A DNA stretch of 64,000 bases from the NCBI RefSeq assembly GCF_040448305.1, contig NZ_CP148752.1, positions 4,588,001 to 4,652,000 of the forward strand, given 5' to 3'. The notes beneath the pieces are model-generated. The model saw only the letters and a program-made list of their open reading frames with translations. It was not told the DNA's origin and did no database searches. Positions 31,333 through 40,128 of this stretch are shown here, one piece after another. A program made the translations under genes and the position numbers. The stretch comes from Pseudomonas fluorescens (GTDB lineage: Bacteria > Pseudomonadota > Gammaproteobacteria > Pseudomonadales > Pseudomonadaceae). Positions within the stretch are counted from its first letter, which is position 1. Each line of letters begins with the position of its first letter.

Positions 31333-31362
31333 GGTGACATGAACTGACAAGGTCATGTCACC
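31333..31362. terminator. Inverted repeat between convergent genes
   Basis: GGTGACATGA (31333) and TCATGTCACC (31353) make a perfect 10-base-pair stem between the M14 gene and the metalloprotease. No T-tract is present, so the role is inferred from position. Confidence 0.45.
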
Positions 31363-31372
31363 CTCCTGAGCT

Positions 31373-32719
31373 TTACGGCGTTGTAACGACGGAATTGCTC
31401 GGCGGTGAAACCATTTCAACAAAGCTGACAGCCTTAACGAAGTACAGTGCCTCCCCTAAAATATTGGTTGCGGTAAACGTTAACGCCGTACTGTCTCCAA
31501 TTTTTTTTGGCAGCGGGCTCCCAATATTTTTCACGCTGTATATTTCATATCGAACTGCTTTAGGTGATGCACTCCAGATAAATGTAATTGTGCTAGCGGT
31601 TGAGCTCACTTTGGCAAAGTCAGCTGGAGCGGTTGGTGGGGATTGGGGTGGAGCGTAAGAGGATAGCCGCACAGCATTTTCGCGCCAGACACGTGCTGTA
31701 TCGGCGGTTACAGCATTCCCTAACGGCAAACCGTACTGATCGATAACGGCCGGTGTCGAATAATAAAGTGAGTTTGGGCCACTACATAAGATACTTCGCG
31801 ATTTTCCATTAAAATATCCAAAACGATAGTTATTCACGCCGTTTACGTTGCAGTGACTACTGCCCGCATTGTGGCCAATCTCATGAGCGAATGTCGAAGC
31901 GCTACTAGATACACCGATAGCAGAACCACCAGGCGTCCATCCCCATCCGATTGCCCCTCCTGGCACAATATAAGCAAAATTGCCGTACGTAACGTCTGGC
32001 TCAAACTTGGCCATACCCTCGGCAAAAATTGTACGTATTTTCCCTAGAGTTTCTGATGTAATGGGGTAATCATCCTCAACAATCTGAATACCCACCAGTC
32101 TCAGTGAAACATTGTCCACCAATGAATTGCGTAGCATCAGGTTGACTAATTCTATCTTGGCCAGCGCATCCGCATGCGCATCACCACCTGCTCTAATAAC
32201 CCCTGCCTTGGAATACCCCATTAGCACATCGACAACATAGTGTTCTGCTATAGTTGAATCCACAGGTGCAGTGGCGATTTTTTCATTCGGATTGGGGACA
32301 ACGTCCTCTATATCAGTATTAACCTCAGGTTCTGGAGTGAAACTACTTGCGCCCTTACTATCAACGTGTAAAGAACCGAATAGTCCCGGCCTATTAATCA
32401 ATGCCATCAAGCTTCCATCAGACGAACGCACCGTTACCAGCGAACCCTCGGACTTATCCCGCATCCGCAACTTACCGCTCTCAACGGTGTAACCACCAAT
32501 GACCTTTGAACTCGAACGTTCGAAAACCGCTGGCGCAATCAAATCCGCATATAACTCTGCTGTCGATTTACTCGCAACATTTTCGACAACCCGGCTTTTC
32601 GGTTCCACGGAATCAGTCGTCGGCGGATGTGCACAGGCACCGAGAATCACAGCCAAACACACTAACGACAGCCCGGAAAAAGCGCGTCGCATGGAACCCA
32701 CACCTGCAGTCTTGAACAT
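31373..32719 (-). CDS. Zinc metalloprotease lipoprotein (reprolysin-like)
   Basis: 448 residues. A signal peptide ends in the lipobox VILGAC, so the mature protein is a lipoprotein of the cell envelope. The extended zinc motif HEIGHNAGSSH (His 279, Glu 280, His 283, His 289) identifies a metzincin-type protease, and a fibronectin type III-like domain ends the chain (about 355-448). I keep the ATG at 32719 because of its AGGGAG ribosome site, although one at 32692 would also yield a good signal peptide. GC is visibly lower than in neighbours and codon use is more mixed, which suggests acquisition by transfer. Confidence 0.85.
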   Translation of the reverse strand: MFKTAGVGSMRRAFSGLSLVCLAVILGACAHPPTTDSVEPKSRVVENVASKSTAELYADLIAPAVFERSSSKVIGGYTVESGKLRMRDKSEGSLVTVRSSDGSLMALINRPGLFGSLHVDSKGASSFTPEPEVNTDIEDVVPNPNEKIATAPVDSTIAEHYVVDVLMGYSKAGVIRAGGDAHADALAKIELVNLMLRNSLVDNVSLRLVGIQIVEDDYPITSETLGKIRTIFAEGMAKFEPDVTYGNFAYIVPGGAIGWGWTPGGSAIGVSSSASTFAHEIGHNAGSSHCNVNGVNNYRFGYFNGKSRSILCSGPNSLYYSTPAVIDQYGLPLGNAVTADTARVWRENAVRLSSYAPPQSPPTAPADFAKVSSTASTITFIWSASPKAVRYEIYSVKNIGSPLPKKIGDSTALTFTATNILGEALYFVKAVSFVEMVSPPSNSVVTTP

Positions 32720-32886
32720 GGTTCGTCTCCCTGAATGGCACGATCAGTGCTGTTCGACTGGCCCCGTTCGGGACCACTGCAGTCTTTGAGCATTGAACGT
32801 GCTTTTTCAGATCAGCGAAACTGTCAGAGTTGACAGGTGGGCAGATGATCGCTGTGTGACAAAAGCCAAATCACAGTCCAGCGAGA

Positions 32887-33432
32887 TCACCCTCGATCCT
32901 TACCCCGCAACATGCTGTCCAGCACCTCATCGCGACGCACCCAGCCGTGAAACAACGCTGCCGCCAAATGCAGTAACACGGTCAGAAACAGCAAATACGC
33001 CAGATACCCATGCGCCTTGCGCAAAAACGCAAACACCTGTGCATTGGCCGGCACAATCGACGGTAATTGCAGCGAGCTGCTGAGCATCACCGGTTCGCCA
33101 GAGGCCGAAATCATCGCCCAGCCCAGCAGCGGCAAAACCAGCATCAATGCATACAACAAGACATGCGAGGCCTTGGCCGCGAGTACTTGCACACCCGGCA
33201 TGTCCGCCGGCAGAGGTGGTTGCGTGGTGGAGAAACGCACCACCAGGCGCACGATCACCAACAGCAAGATCGCGACGCCCAAGGGTTTGTGCAGATGAAT
33301 CAGCCATTCATGCCGCTCGGACACCGAGGCGACCATGCCGGCGCCGATAAACAGCATGGCGATGATCATCAGCGCCATCAGCCAGTGCAGCAGACGCGCC
33401 AATGGAGCGAAGTGGTTCGGTTGAGTGCTCAT
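32887..33432 (-). CDS. Cytochrome b561
   Basis: 181-residue four-helix membrane cytochrome. Conserved haem-ligand histidines lie in LLHWLMALMI (helix 1), EWLIHLHKPLGV (helix 2), HVLLYALMLVLPLLGW (helix 3) and KAHGYLAYLLFLTVLLHLAAALFHGW (helix 4). It moves electrons across the inner membrane, probably from quinol. It overlaps the end of the peroxidase gene by four bases (33429-33432) and so forms a two-gene unit with it: the likely electron donor for that periplasmic peroxidase. Confidence 0.9.
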   Translation of the reverse strand: MSTQPNHFAPLARLLHWLMALMIIAMLFIGAGMVASVSERHEWLIHLHKPLGVAILLLVIVRLVVRFSTTQPPLPADMPGVQVLAAKASHVLLYALMLVLPLLGWAMISASGEPVMLSSSLQLPSIVPANAQVFAFLRKAHGYLAYLLFLTVLLHLAAALFHGWVRRDEVLDSMLRGKDRG

Positions 33433-34514
33433 TGCTGGGCCTCCTGTTTGGCGGCGGGCAACTGGCTGACTTCGCTGGTGCGACGCAGGTAGGAATTGGC
33501 GTAACCGGCTGAACGAGCTGCGAGCAACGGGTCTTCGGAACCTTCGATCCCGGCAGGCAACACCAGCGGATCGTAATTGATGTCACGGCATTCGCCATTG
33601 AGTTGCGGCTGGGTTTTTTCCAGTACCAGCGTGCCCGCGTTCAACACTTTGCGCCCTTCAGGCCAGGCTTTGCTGGCGTCGTTCACTGGATCGCCGGGAT
33701 TGGCCAGGATGATGTTCAACTGCCAACGTAACGGCCCTGCGGCTATACGCTGAACCAGGTCTTTCTCCAGAAAATCGGCCCCCTCCGGCGCCGCTGCACC
33801 CGGCGTATCTTGAGCCACTGGCACCATGCTCCAGCGCACGGCCTGGCGTTGTCCGGCGGCGCTCACCAGATAAAACGCGTTGACGCTGTTATAGGTCTCC
33901 GTGACGTAACTGGCTGACGGCTTGGCGGTCTTGATCCAGGCCAGGAACGGTGCAGCTTCCGGATGCGCACCGAAAAACGCCGGAACCGCGGTCGGGTTTG
34001 GCTTGCCGGTAGCCGGGTCCGGCGACTGCGCCTGCTGCAATTGATAGAACGCCTCGGGCGTGCCCACCGGGAACACCGGCATGCTGTTCATCCCGGTGCG
34101 CCACTGCTGGCCGTTGGCCTGAGTGAAGCGCAAGGCCATGCTGCGGATCGGCACGGCACTGTCCGGCGCGTAAGGGTTACCGGACCCCAAGGCGAAACGC
34201 CCCACCACCGGTGTCCGTGCTTCGTTGAACACTTGAGCGGTGGAATAGCTGCGCGCATCAAGGCTGCTCTCGAAATGCCCGATCACGCACACACCTTTGG
34301 AATGGTTGCGACGGAAGCCCGGATGCACGCCATTGTTGGTTTCCAGCACATTGATCAGTTTCTTCGGGGTCAGGCGCTGTGGGTCAAAGGTGCCGTTGAC
34401 GTAGGCAAACGCCCCCGCCACGGCGGCAACGACCACGGCGATGCCAGCCAGACGCAACGTCAGGCTCGCCGCACTCAAGGGTGGCCGGGTTGGCGGTGAT
34501 GATCGATCTACCAT
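33429..34514 (-). CDS. Catalase-like peroxidase, SrpA type
   Basis: 361 residues: a single N-terminal membrane anchor (about 15-41, SLTLRLAGIAVVVAAVAGAFAY) followed by a small catalase-fold domain of the catalase-related peroxidase (SrpA) group. Segments such as GFRRNHSKGVCVIGHFES, FALGSGNPYAPDSAVPIRSM and the NSVNAFYLVSAAG strand fit it. The start at 34514 (MVDRSSPP) has a CTGGAG site; upstream ATGs at 34532 and 34586 are less good. A matching ECF promoter lies upstream, and cytochrome b561 follows, so this looks like a periplasm-facing peroxidase linked to the quinol pool. Confidence 0.88.
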   Translation of the reverse strand: MVDRSSPPTRPPLSAASLTLRLAGIAVVVAAVAGAFAYVNGTFDPQRLTPKKLINVLETNNGVHPGFRRNHSKGVCVIGHFESSLDARSYSTAQVFNEARTPVVGRFALGSGNPYAPDSAVPIRSMALRFTQANGQQWRTGMNSMPVFPVGTPEAFYQLQQAQSPDPATGKPNPTAVPAFFGAHPEAAPFLAWIKTAKPSASYVTETYNSVNAFYLVSAAGQRQAVRWSMVPVAQDTPGAAAPEGADFLEKDLVQRIAAGPLRWQLNIILANPGDPVNDASKAWPEGRKVLNAGTLVLEKTQPQLNGECRDINYDPLVLPAGIEGSEDPLLAARSAGYANSYLRRTSEVSQLPAAKQEAQQ

Positions 34515-34557
34515 GAAAGACTCCAGGGCCATCGGCCACAAATGAGAAGAATCAAGC

Positions 34558-34583
34558 AGACGAACCGCATGCAGGTTTATTCC
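34558..34583 (-). promoter_or_regulatory. ECF-type promoter of the peroxidase-b561 unit
   Basis: On the minus strand GGAATA (34583-34578) and CGTCT (34562-34558) are separated by 15 bases. The promoter of the sigma gene has the same boxes and spacing. Confidence 0.75.
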
Positions 34584-34611
34584 CACATGCGGTGTTTATT
34601 TTTTCTGACGT

Positions 34612-34637
34612 GGAATAACCTCCGGTACCGGACGTCT
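34612..34637 (+). promoter_or_regulatory. ECF-type promoter of the sigma/anti-sigma unit
   Basis: GGAATA (34612-34617), 15 bases, CGTCT (34633-34637); start codon of the sigma factor is 36 bases further on. The likeness to the divergent peroxidase promoter implies that the sigma factor drives both. Confidence 0.75.
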
Positions 34638-34672
34638 TCCTAGTCCCAAGCGTAGCGACTAGTCAGAACTTC

Positions 34673-35179
34673 ATGAACGATATCGACGAACAACTGAGGG
34701 AAATCATTCCAAGATTGCGACGTTTTGCCGTGTCGTTGACGCGCAACACCAGCAGCGCTGACGACCTGGTGCAGGCAAGCCTGGAGCGGGCACTGTCGAG
34801 TTGGGCTGGCAAACGCGCCGAGGGCGACTTGCGCGCCTGGCTGTTCTCGATTGTCTATCGGCAGTTTCTCGATGCGCACCGCCGCTCCCGGCGCTATGCG
34901 CGCATGCTTGAATTCTTCACCGGGCGTGACGATGCCCAACCCTCGGTGGAGCGCACCGTTATCGCTCAATCGACCCTCAGCGCTTTCGATCAACTGCCCA
35001 CCGAGCAACGCGCGCTGCTTCTCTGGGTGTCGGTGGAAGGCCTGAGCTACAAAGAGGTCGCCGGGATTCTCGACGTACCCACCGGCACCGTGATGTCCCG
35101 CCTGTCCCGGGCTCGCCAGGCCCTGCGCCAACTCAGCGATGGCGAAATCAACCGCCCATCCCTGCGGAGACTCAAATGA
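34673..35179 (+). CDS. ECF sigma factor
   Basis: 168 residues with sigma region 2 (about 15-85; SADDLVQASLERAL, then LRAWLFSIVYRQFLDAHR) and region 4 (about 110-160; LPTEQRALLLWVSVEGLSYKEVAGILDVPTGTVMSRLSRAR). It has no other domain. The 3' end overlaps the anti-sigma gene by four bases (ATGA at 35176). It probably directs its own operon and the divergent peroxidase-cytochrome unit through the GGAATA-N15-CGTCT promoters. The inducing signal is unknown; oxidative damage in the envelope is a reasonable guess from the target genes. Confidence 0.93.
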   Translation: MNDIDEQLREIIPRLRRFAVSLTRNTSSADDLVQASLERALSSWAGKRAEGDLRAWLFSIVYRQFLDAHRRSRRYARMLEFFTGRDDAQPSVERTVIAQSTLSAFDQLPTEQRALLLWVSVEGLSYKEVAGILDVPTGTVMSRLSRARQALRQLSDGEINRPSLRRLK

Positions 35180-35928
35180 TCAGCATGCCCCCCAGCGAAC
35201 GAGACCTGCACGCCTACGTCGACCACCAACTGAGCGACGCCGACCGACGTCTGGTGGAGACTTTTCTGGCCGCTGAACCGGAGGTGGCCGCGCAAGTGCG
35301 CGCCTGGCAGCAGGATGCCCAGACACTGCGCGCAGCCCTGAGTGGTGCCTTGCAACAACCCTCGAACCCGGACCTGGATCCGGCCGTGATTCGCCAGCGC
35401 CTCAAACGCCAATCCCGTCGACACCTGGCCAGTGCCGCGGTGTTGCTCGTTGCCGTCAGCGTTGGCGGTTTCAGCGGTTGGCAAGCGCGGGAGATGACAC
35501 TGGCGCCCCCCCAGCTTCCAATGACCGATGCCCTGCAGGCGTATCGCCTGATTGCCCAGCAAGGCATCCTGCCGGCGGATTACAAAGTCGGCGACGACGG
35601 CGACATGCAGGGTTGGCTCGACCGCTACTTCACCCAGGCCAATCGCCTGCCCGACCTCTCGGGTGCCGGGTTCAAGCCGGCCAGCGGGCGTTTGCTGAGT
35701 ACCGAGCAAGGCCCTGCGGCGATGGTGATTTACGAGAACCAGAGCGGGCAGAAAATCAGCTTCTACGTGCGCCCGCCAGGGCCGAAAAACTTCCTGCTGC
35801 CCAGGGGCAGTCGCAGTGATGGCGAGTTGCAGGCCGAGTACTGGTCCGGAAGTGGCTACAACTATGCGATGGTCAGCCCGGCGGATACAGCGACGGCGCA
35901 GATGCTTAAACAGACCACCCAGTTCTGA
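35176..35928 (+). CDS. Anti-sigma factor, membrane-bound
   Basis: 250 residues. A cytoplasmic N-terminal anti-sigma domain (about 1-90; DLHAYVDHQLSDADRRLVETFLAAEPEVAAQV) is followed by one membrane span (about 78-96, HLASAAVLLVAVSVGGFSGW) and a periplasmic C-terminal domain. There is no obvious zinc-binding HxxxCxxC motif. Coupled translation with the ECF factor supports a cognate pair; the periplasmic domain is the likely sensor. Confidence 0.88.
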   Translation: MISMPPSERDLHAYVDHQLSDADRRLVETFLAAEPEVAAQVRAWQQDAQTLRAALSGALQQPSNPDLDPAVIRQRLKRQSRRHLASAAVLLVAVSVGGFSGWQAREMTLAPPQLPMTDALQAYRLIAQQGILPADYKVGDDGDMQGWLDRYFTQANRLPDLSGAGFKPASGRLLSTEQGPAAMVIYENQSGQKISFYVRPPGPKNFLLPRGSRSDGELQAEYWSGSGYNYAMVSPADTATAQMLKQTTQF

Positions 35929-35935
35929 CAGATCA

Positions 35936-36010
35936 AAAGATCGCAGCCTGCGGCAGCTCCTACAGATGTACACATGAACCTGTAGGAGCTGCCGCAGGCT
36001 GCGATCTTTT
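35936..36010. repeat. Inverted repeat of a second REP family
   Basis: AAAAGATCGCAGCCTGCGGC on the left and its reverse complement on the right, each joined to AGCTCCTACAG / CTGTAGGAGCT. This family differs from the GCGAGC type found elsewhere in the window and occurs once here. Confidence 0.85.
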
Positions 36011-36846
36011 CATCCTTGCCCAAACACCTGCGAAGGCCGGCGCAACAGCGGGTCGAACGGATTGATCCGCGGCCCGATCAGCGCCGCTTCGCGCTTGAGC
36101 ATGTCCACCACCGTCGGCAGGCGATCCGGTCCCAATCGGTCACTCACGGTCGCCACACTCAACGCCGCCACCGCGCGACCTTCACGATCGAGAATCGGCA
36201 CGGCCACCCCGGCCATGCCCTGCAGCACGCCGGTATTGCGCCCGGCGTAACCCAGGGCGCGCACGTTTTCGACTTCCGAGCGCAGGAACACCTCGTCATA
36301 CAGGTGGAAGTCTTTCAGGCGCGGCAAGTTGTAATGGATGACGGTGTCGCGCTCCTCCTCCGGCAGAAACGCCAGAATCGCCAGGCTGCCCTGCCCCACG
36401 CCCAGCGCCACACGCCCGCCGATATCCCCGGTAAAGGTGCGGATCGGGAACGGCCCTTCGCTGCGGTCCAGACAGATCGCATCAAAGCCGCAGCGCGCCA
36501 GCAAAAACAACGAATCACCCAGCGACGCCGAGAGTCTAAGCAGCGCCGGCCGTGCCAGTTCACGCAAGTTTCCGGTGTTGCCCGCACGAGCCGCCAGAGC
36601 GAAAAAATCCAGGCTCAGGCGATAGCGTTTACTGCGCGCATCCTGCTCGACCATGCCCTCGTCCATCAGGCTGCGCAGCAACCGGTGCGTGGTCGGTTGC
36701 GATAAACCGATGCGCTGCGCCAGTTGCGTCACCCGCTCGCCGCCCTCGACGGTATCACCCAGTGTTCGCAGTACCGCAAACAATCTTGAGACGGCGCCGA
36801 CACCGACTTCATTTTTGTTTTCATTCCGCTCAATGGAATCTGGCAT
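36010..36846 (-). CDS. IclR-family transcriptional regulator
   Basis: 278 residues with an N-terminal winged helix (about 20-85; RIGLSQPTTHRLLRSLMDEGMV) and a C-terminal GAF-like effector domain (about 100-265; AILAFLPEEERD, then VAVPILDREGRAVAALSVATV). It is divergent from the ABC transporter/dehydrogenase operon across a 244-base gap and is most likely its repressor. IclR proteins usually bind a metabolite of the pathway they control. Confidence 0.9.
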   Translation of the reverse strand: MPDSIERNENKNEVGVGAVSRLFAVLRTLGDTVEGGERVTQLAQRIGLSQPTTHRLLRSLMDEGMVEQDARSKRYRLSLDFFALAARAGNTGNLRELARPALLRLSASLGDSLFLLARCGFDAICLDRSEGPFPIRTFTGDIGGRVALGVGQGSLAILAFLPEEERDTVIHYNLPRLKDFHLYDEVFLRSEVENVRALGYAGRNTGVLQGMAGVAVPILDREGRAVAALSVATVSDRLGPDRLPTVVDMLKREAALIGPRINPFDPLLRRPSQVFGQG

Positions 36847-37090
36847 CTTGTTTTCCGATTATTAATTTACTGATCGAATAAAACTTAAAATAGTCATCGC
36901 CTCAGTGAAATAGGCCATTGAGCCCATCCTAGTCTTCGTCCTACTCTGCGTCCAGACAGGGGCGATTCGAACAACAGCGGCAGCCGACTCAAGTTGAGCG
37001 CCACGCACCCCGGCAACATCTTTTCGTATCTGCCCATACAAAAAAGCGCGCCTTTGGGTGACGCATAACAATCTCAGGTGGAGCGCAGTC

Positions 37091-38116
37091 ATGGCTTTTG
37101 TGCAACTTGAAAAACTCTGCAAACGCTACGGCGAAATCGACGCCGTCGTCGCCACCGACCTCTCGGTCGAGAAAGGTGAATTCGTGTCCTTGCTTGGTCC
37201 CTCTGGGTGCGGCAAGACCACCACCCTGCAAATGATTGCCGGCTTCGTCGAAGTCACCAGCGGGCGCATCGTGCTCGATGGCCGCGACATCACCCACGCC
37301 AAACCCGCCAGCCGGGGTTTGGGGGTGGTGTTCCAGAGCTACGCACTGTTCCCGCACATGACCGTCAAGGACAACGTCGCCTTCGGCCTGCGCATGCGCA
37401 AAGTGCCGAACGCTGATATCCAGCAGCGAGTCGACCGGGTACTGAAACTGGTGCGCCTGAATCAGCACGCCGAGCGTTACCCGCGGGAGCTCTCCGGTGG
37501 CCAGCGCCAGCGCGTCGCCCTGGCCCGCGCCCTGGTGATTCAGCCGCCGGTGCTTTTGCTGGATGAACCACTGTCCAACCTCGACGCCAATCTACGCGAA
37601 GAGATGCAATTCGAGATCCGCCGCATCCAGCGCGAAGTTGCAATCACCACGCTGATGGTCACCCACGACCAGTCGGAAGCGCTGTCCATCAGCGACCGTG
37701 TCGTGGTGATGCAGGCCGGGCGCATCACCCAGATCGACGCGCCCTACACCCTCTACGAACACCCGCGCACCGAGTTCATATCCGGATTCGTCGGCAAGGC
37801 CAATCTGTTGCCCGGCGAGCGCAATGGTGCCGGTATGGTTCAGGTGTGCAGTGTTGGCAATGGCGATCTGACCCTGAGCCTGCGGCCGGAAAAAATCGAT
37901 CTGCGCGATGCTGGCCACGGTCGTTTGCAAGGCAAGATCGTCAGTCGGTTTTTCCTCGGCAGCCAATGGCTGTACGGCGTCGGGACAAGCCTGGGCGAAC
38001 TCTGCGTGGTGCGCCGCAACGATGGCTCGGCACCGTTGAACGAAGGCACTGCAGTCGGTCTGGACTGGGACGCGGCGCTGCTGCGAGTGCTGAGTGTCGA
38101 CGAGGTGCCAGCATGA
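37091..38116 (+). CDS. ABC transporter ATP-binding protein (PotA-like)
   Basis: 341 residues. Walker A GPSGCGKTT (about residues 37-45), signature LSGGQRQRVALARAL (about 135), Walker B LLLDEPLSNLD (about 157) and the H-loop in TLMVTHDQ are intact; a TOBE domain forms the C-terminal 110 residues. This is the CUT1/polyamine-Fe(III) type of ATPase. The start at 37091 (MAFVQLEKL) follows a CAGGTGGAG site. It overlaps the first permease by four bases, the first step in a tightly packed seven-gene operon. Confidence 0.94.
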   Translation: MAFVQLEKLCKRYGEIDAVVATDLSVEKGEFVSLLGPSGCGKTTTLQMIAGFVEVTSGRIVLDGRDITHAKPASRGLGVVFQSYALFPHMTVKDNVAFGLRMRKVPNADIQQRVDRVLKLVRLNQHAERYPRELSGGQRQRVALARALVIQPPVLLLDEPLSNLDANLREEMQFEIRRIQREVAITTLMVTHDQSEALSISDRVVVMQAGRITQIDAPYTLYEHPRTEFISGFVGKANLLPGERNGAGMVQVCSVGNGDLTLSLRPEKIDLRDAGHGRLQGKIVSRFFLGSQWLYGVGTSLGELCVVRRNDGSAPLNEGTAVGLDWDAALLRVLSVDEVPA

Positions 38117-38982
38117 GTACGATCACCGCCACCCGCCAGGGACGCCAGGGGTATTGGCTGTCTGCACCGGCCTTGGCCTTGTACCTCAGTTTGCTGATCA
38201 TCCCGCTGGGATTGACCCTGGTGCTGTCATTCAACGTCTTTGACTACAACTCGGGGATCAACGGCGACGCCTACACCGTCGAGCACTACAGCAACCTGCT
38301 GGGCGATCCGTATTTCTACGAGATCTTTCTGCGCACCCTGTGGATCAGCGCCCTGACCACATTGCTCTGCGTGCTGATCGGCGTGCCCGAGGCCTACATC
38401 CTCAGCCGCATGGGCACCCCCTGGCGCTCGATTTTTCTGATTCTGATCCTCACTCCGCTGCTGATTTCGGTGGTGGTGCGCGCCTTCGGCTGGAGCCTGT
38501 TGCTCGGCGCCGACGGCCTGGTCAACCAGACCCTGCAAGCCCTCGGCGGCTCACCGATGAAGCTGCTCTACACGCCGTTCGCGGTGGTGATTGCGCTGGT
38601 CCATGTGATGTTGCCGTTCATGATCATTCCGGTCTGGACCTCGCTGCAGAAACTCGATCCCGCCGCCGAACAAGCCGCGCAGTCGCTGGGCGCCAGTCAC
38701 TTCACGGTAATTCGCCAGGTCGTGCTGCCACAGGTCATGCCCGGTGTGTTGTCCGGCACATTGATCGTGTTTGGCCTGGCCGCCAGTTCTTTCGCGATCC
38801 CCGGACTACTCGGCGGTCGTCGGCTGAAGATGGTTGCCACGCTGATCTACGACCAGTACCTGTCGGAACTCAATTGGCCCATGGGCGCGGCCATTGCCGT
38901 GGCTCTGCTGCTCATCAACCTGCTGATCATGCTGTCGTGGAATCGCATGATCGAAGGCCGCTACAAGAAGTCATTGGGATAA
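38113..38982 (+). CDS. ABC transporter permease (PotB-like)
   Basis: 289 residues with about six transmembrane helices. The EAA loop that docks the ATPase is visible as EQAAQSLGASHFTVIRQVVLPQVMPGVL (about 195-222, with the EAA replaced by EQAAQSLGA). The N-terminal helix starts at WLSAPALALYLSLLIIPLG. The start at 38113 overlaps the ATPase stop. Of the two permeases it is the larger and corresponds to PotB. Confidence 0.92.
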   Translation: MSTITATRQGRQGYWLSAPALALYLSLLIIPLGLTLVLSFNVFDYNSGINGDAYTVEHYSNLLGDPYFYEIFLRTLWISALTTLLCVLIGVPEAYILSRMGTPWRSIFLILILTPLLISVVVRAFGWSLLLGADGLVNQTLQALGGSPMKLLYTPFAVVIALVHVMLPFMIIPVWTSLQKLDPAAEQAAQSLGASHFTVIRQVVLPQVMPGVLSGTLIVFGLAASSFAIPGLLGGRRLKMVATLIYDQYLSELNWPMGAAIAVALLLINLLIMLSWNRMIEGRYKKSLG

Positions 38983-38988
38983 TTCGTC

Positions 38989-39783
38989 ATGTCCAGGAAC
39001 GGTCCTTTCGCCCTGCTGTTTCATACCCTGGTGGTGTTGTTCATGATGGCGCCGCTGGTGGTGGTTTGCCTTGTGGCCTTCACTCCGGAAAACACCCTGA
39101 GCCTGCCGACCACGGAGTTCTCTCTACGCTGGTTTCGCGCGGTGTTCGAGCGTGCCGATTTTGTCGATGCGTTCTACAACAGCCTGATCCTAGCGTTCAG
39201 TGCCGCCACCCTGGCGACGCTGATCGCGGTGCCCGCCGCGCTGGCGATCACCCGATTCGAGTTTCCCGGTCGAGACTTTCTCAACGGCCTGTTTCTGTCG
39301 CCGATCATTATTCCGCACCTGGTACTCGGTGTGGCGTTGCTGCGCCTGTTTGCGTTGCTGGGTGTCAATGGCAGCTTCGTCTGGCTGATCTTTGCCCACG
39401 TGCTGGTGATTACACCGTATGTGCTGCGTCTGGTGCTGGCCTCGGCCATTGGCCTGGATCGCAGCGCCGAACACGCCGCGCAATCCTTGGGTGCCGGGCG
39501 CTTCACGCTGTTCCGCCAGATCACCCTGCCGATGATTCTGCCGGGGGTGGCCGGTGGCTGGTTGCTGGCGTTCATCAACAGTTTCGACGAAGTCACGCTG
39601 TCGATTTTCGTCACCTCGCCGGCCACACAAACCCTGCCGGTGCGCATGTACGTGTACGCCACTGAATCCATCGACCCGATGATGGCGGCGGTGTCGGCAC
39701 TGGTGATTGCGTTGACCGCGCTGACGATGATTCTGCTTGATCGGGTCTACGGCCTGGATCGGGTTCTGGTGGGTAAACAATGA
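38989..39783 (+). CDS. ABC transporter permease (PotC-like)
   Basis: 264 residues, about six transmembrane helices, EAA loop EHAAQSLGAGRFTLFRQITLPMILPGV near residue 164. The region FNSFDEVTLSIFVTSP-like segment (FINSFDEVTLSIF) is typical of PotC-type permeases. It starts six bases after the first permease and is followed eight bases later by the 2Fe-2S gene, which ties transport and oxidation of the substrate together. Confidence 0.92.
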   Translation: MSRNGPFALLFHTLVVLFMMAPLVVVCLVAFTPENTLSLPTTEFSLRWFRAVFERADFVDAFYNSLILAFSAATLATLIAVPAALAITRFEFPGRDFLNGLFLSPIIIPHLVLGVALLRLFALLGVNGSFVWLIFAHVLVITPYVLRLVLASAIGLDRSAEHAAQSLGAGRFTLFRQITLPMILPGVAGGWLLAFINSFDEVTLSIFVTSPATQTLPVRMYVYATESIDPMMAAVSALVIALTALTMILLDRVYGLDRVLVGKQ

Positions 39784-39790
39784 GGGCGCC

Positions 39791-40081
39791 ATGGCTCTGC
39801 TGAAACGACTGGCCGAAGCTGACCGCCCGGCCCTGGACTTTACCCTCGACGGCCATCCCGCCAGCGGTTTGCTCGGCGATACCGTGCTGACCGCCGTGCT
39901 GACTTGCAGCGAACACCTGCGCGGCAGCGACTTCAGCGCCGAACCCCGCGCCGGCTTCTGCCTGATGGGGGCCTGTCAGGACTGCTGGGTGCGACTGGGC
40001 GATGGCCGCCGGGTGCGCGCCTGCTCGACGCTGCTCGAAGCCGGGCAGCAGGTCTGTCGCGAACCGGGGCGATCGTTATGA
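39791..40081 (+). CDS. Small [2Fe-2S] subunit of a heteromeric amine/amino-acid dehydrogenase
   Basis: 96 residues with a ferredoxin-like cysteine pattern in GFCLMGACQDCWVRLGDGRRVRACST (C-x4-C-x2-C and a distal Cys). Such small subunits occur as the first of three in HcnABC, opine oxidases (OoxA-type partners) and heteromeric hydroxyproline or proline dehydrogenases. The start at 39791 (MALLKRLAEADRPALDF) is preferred over 39737, which overlaps the permease. The next two genes code for the FAD subunits. Confidence 0.88.
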   Translation: MALLKRLAEADRPALDFTLDGHPASGLLGDTVLTAVLTCSEHLRGSDFSAEPRAGFCLMGACQDCWVRLGDGRRVRACSTLLEAGQQVCREPGRSL

Positions 40082-40128
40082 ACAAACATTCCATCTGCAG
40101 AAACCGAATCCCTTGTGGGGATGAGAGT

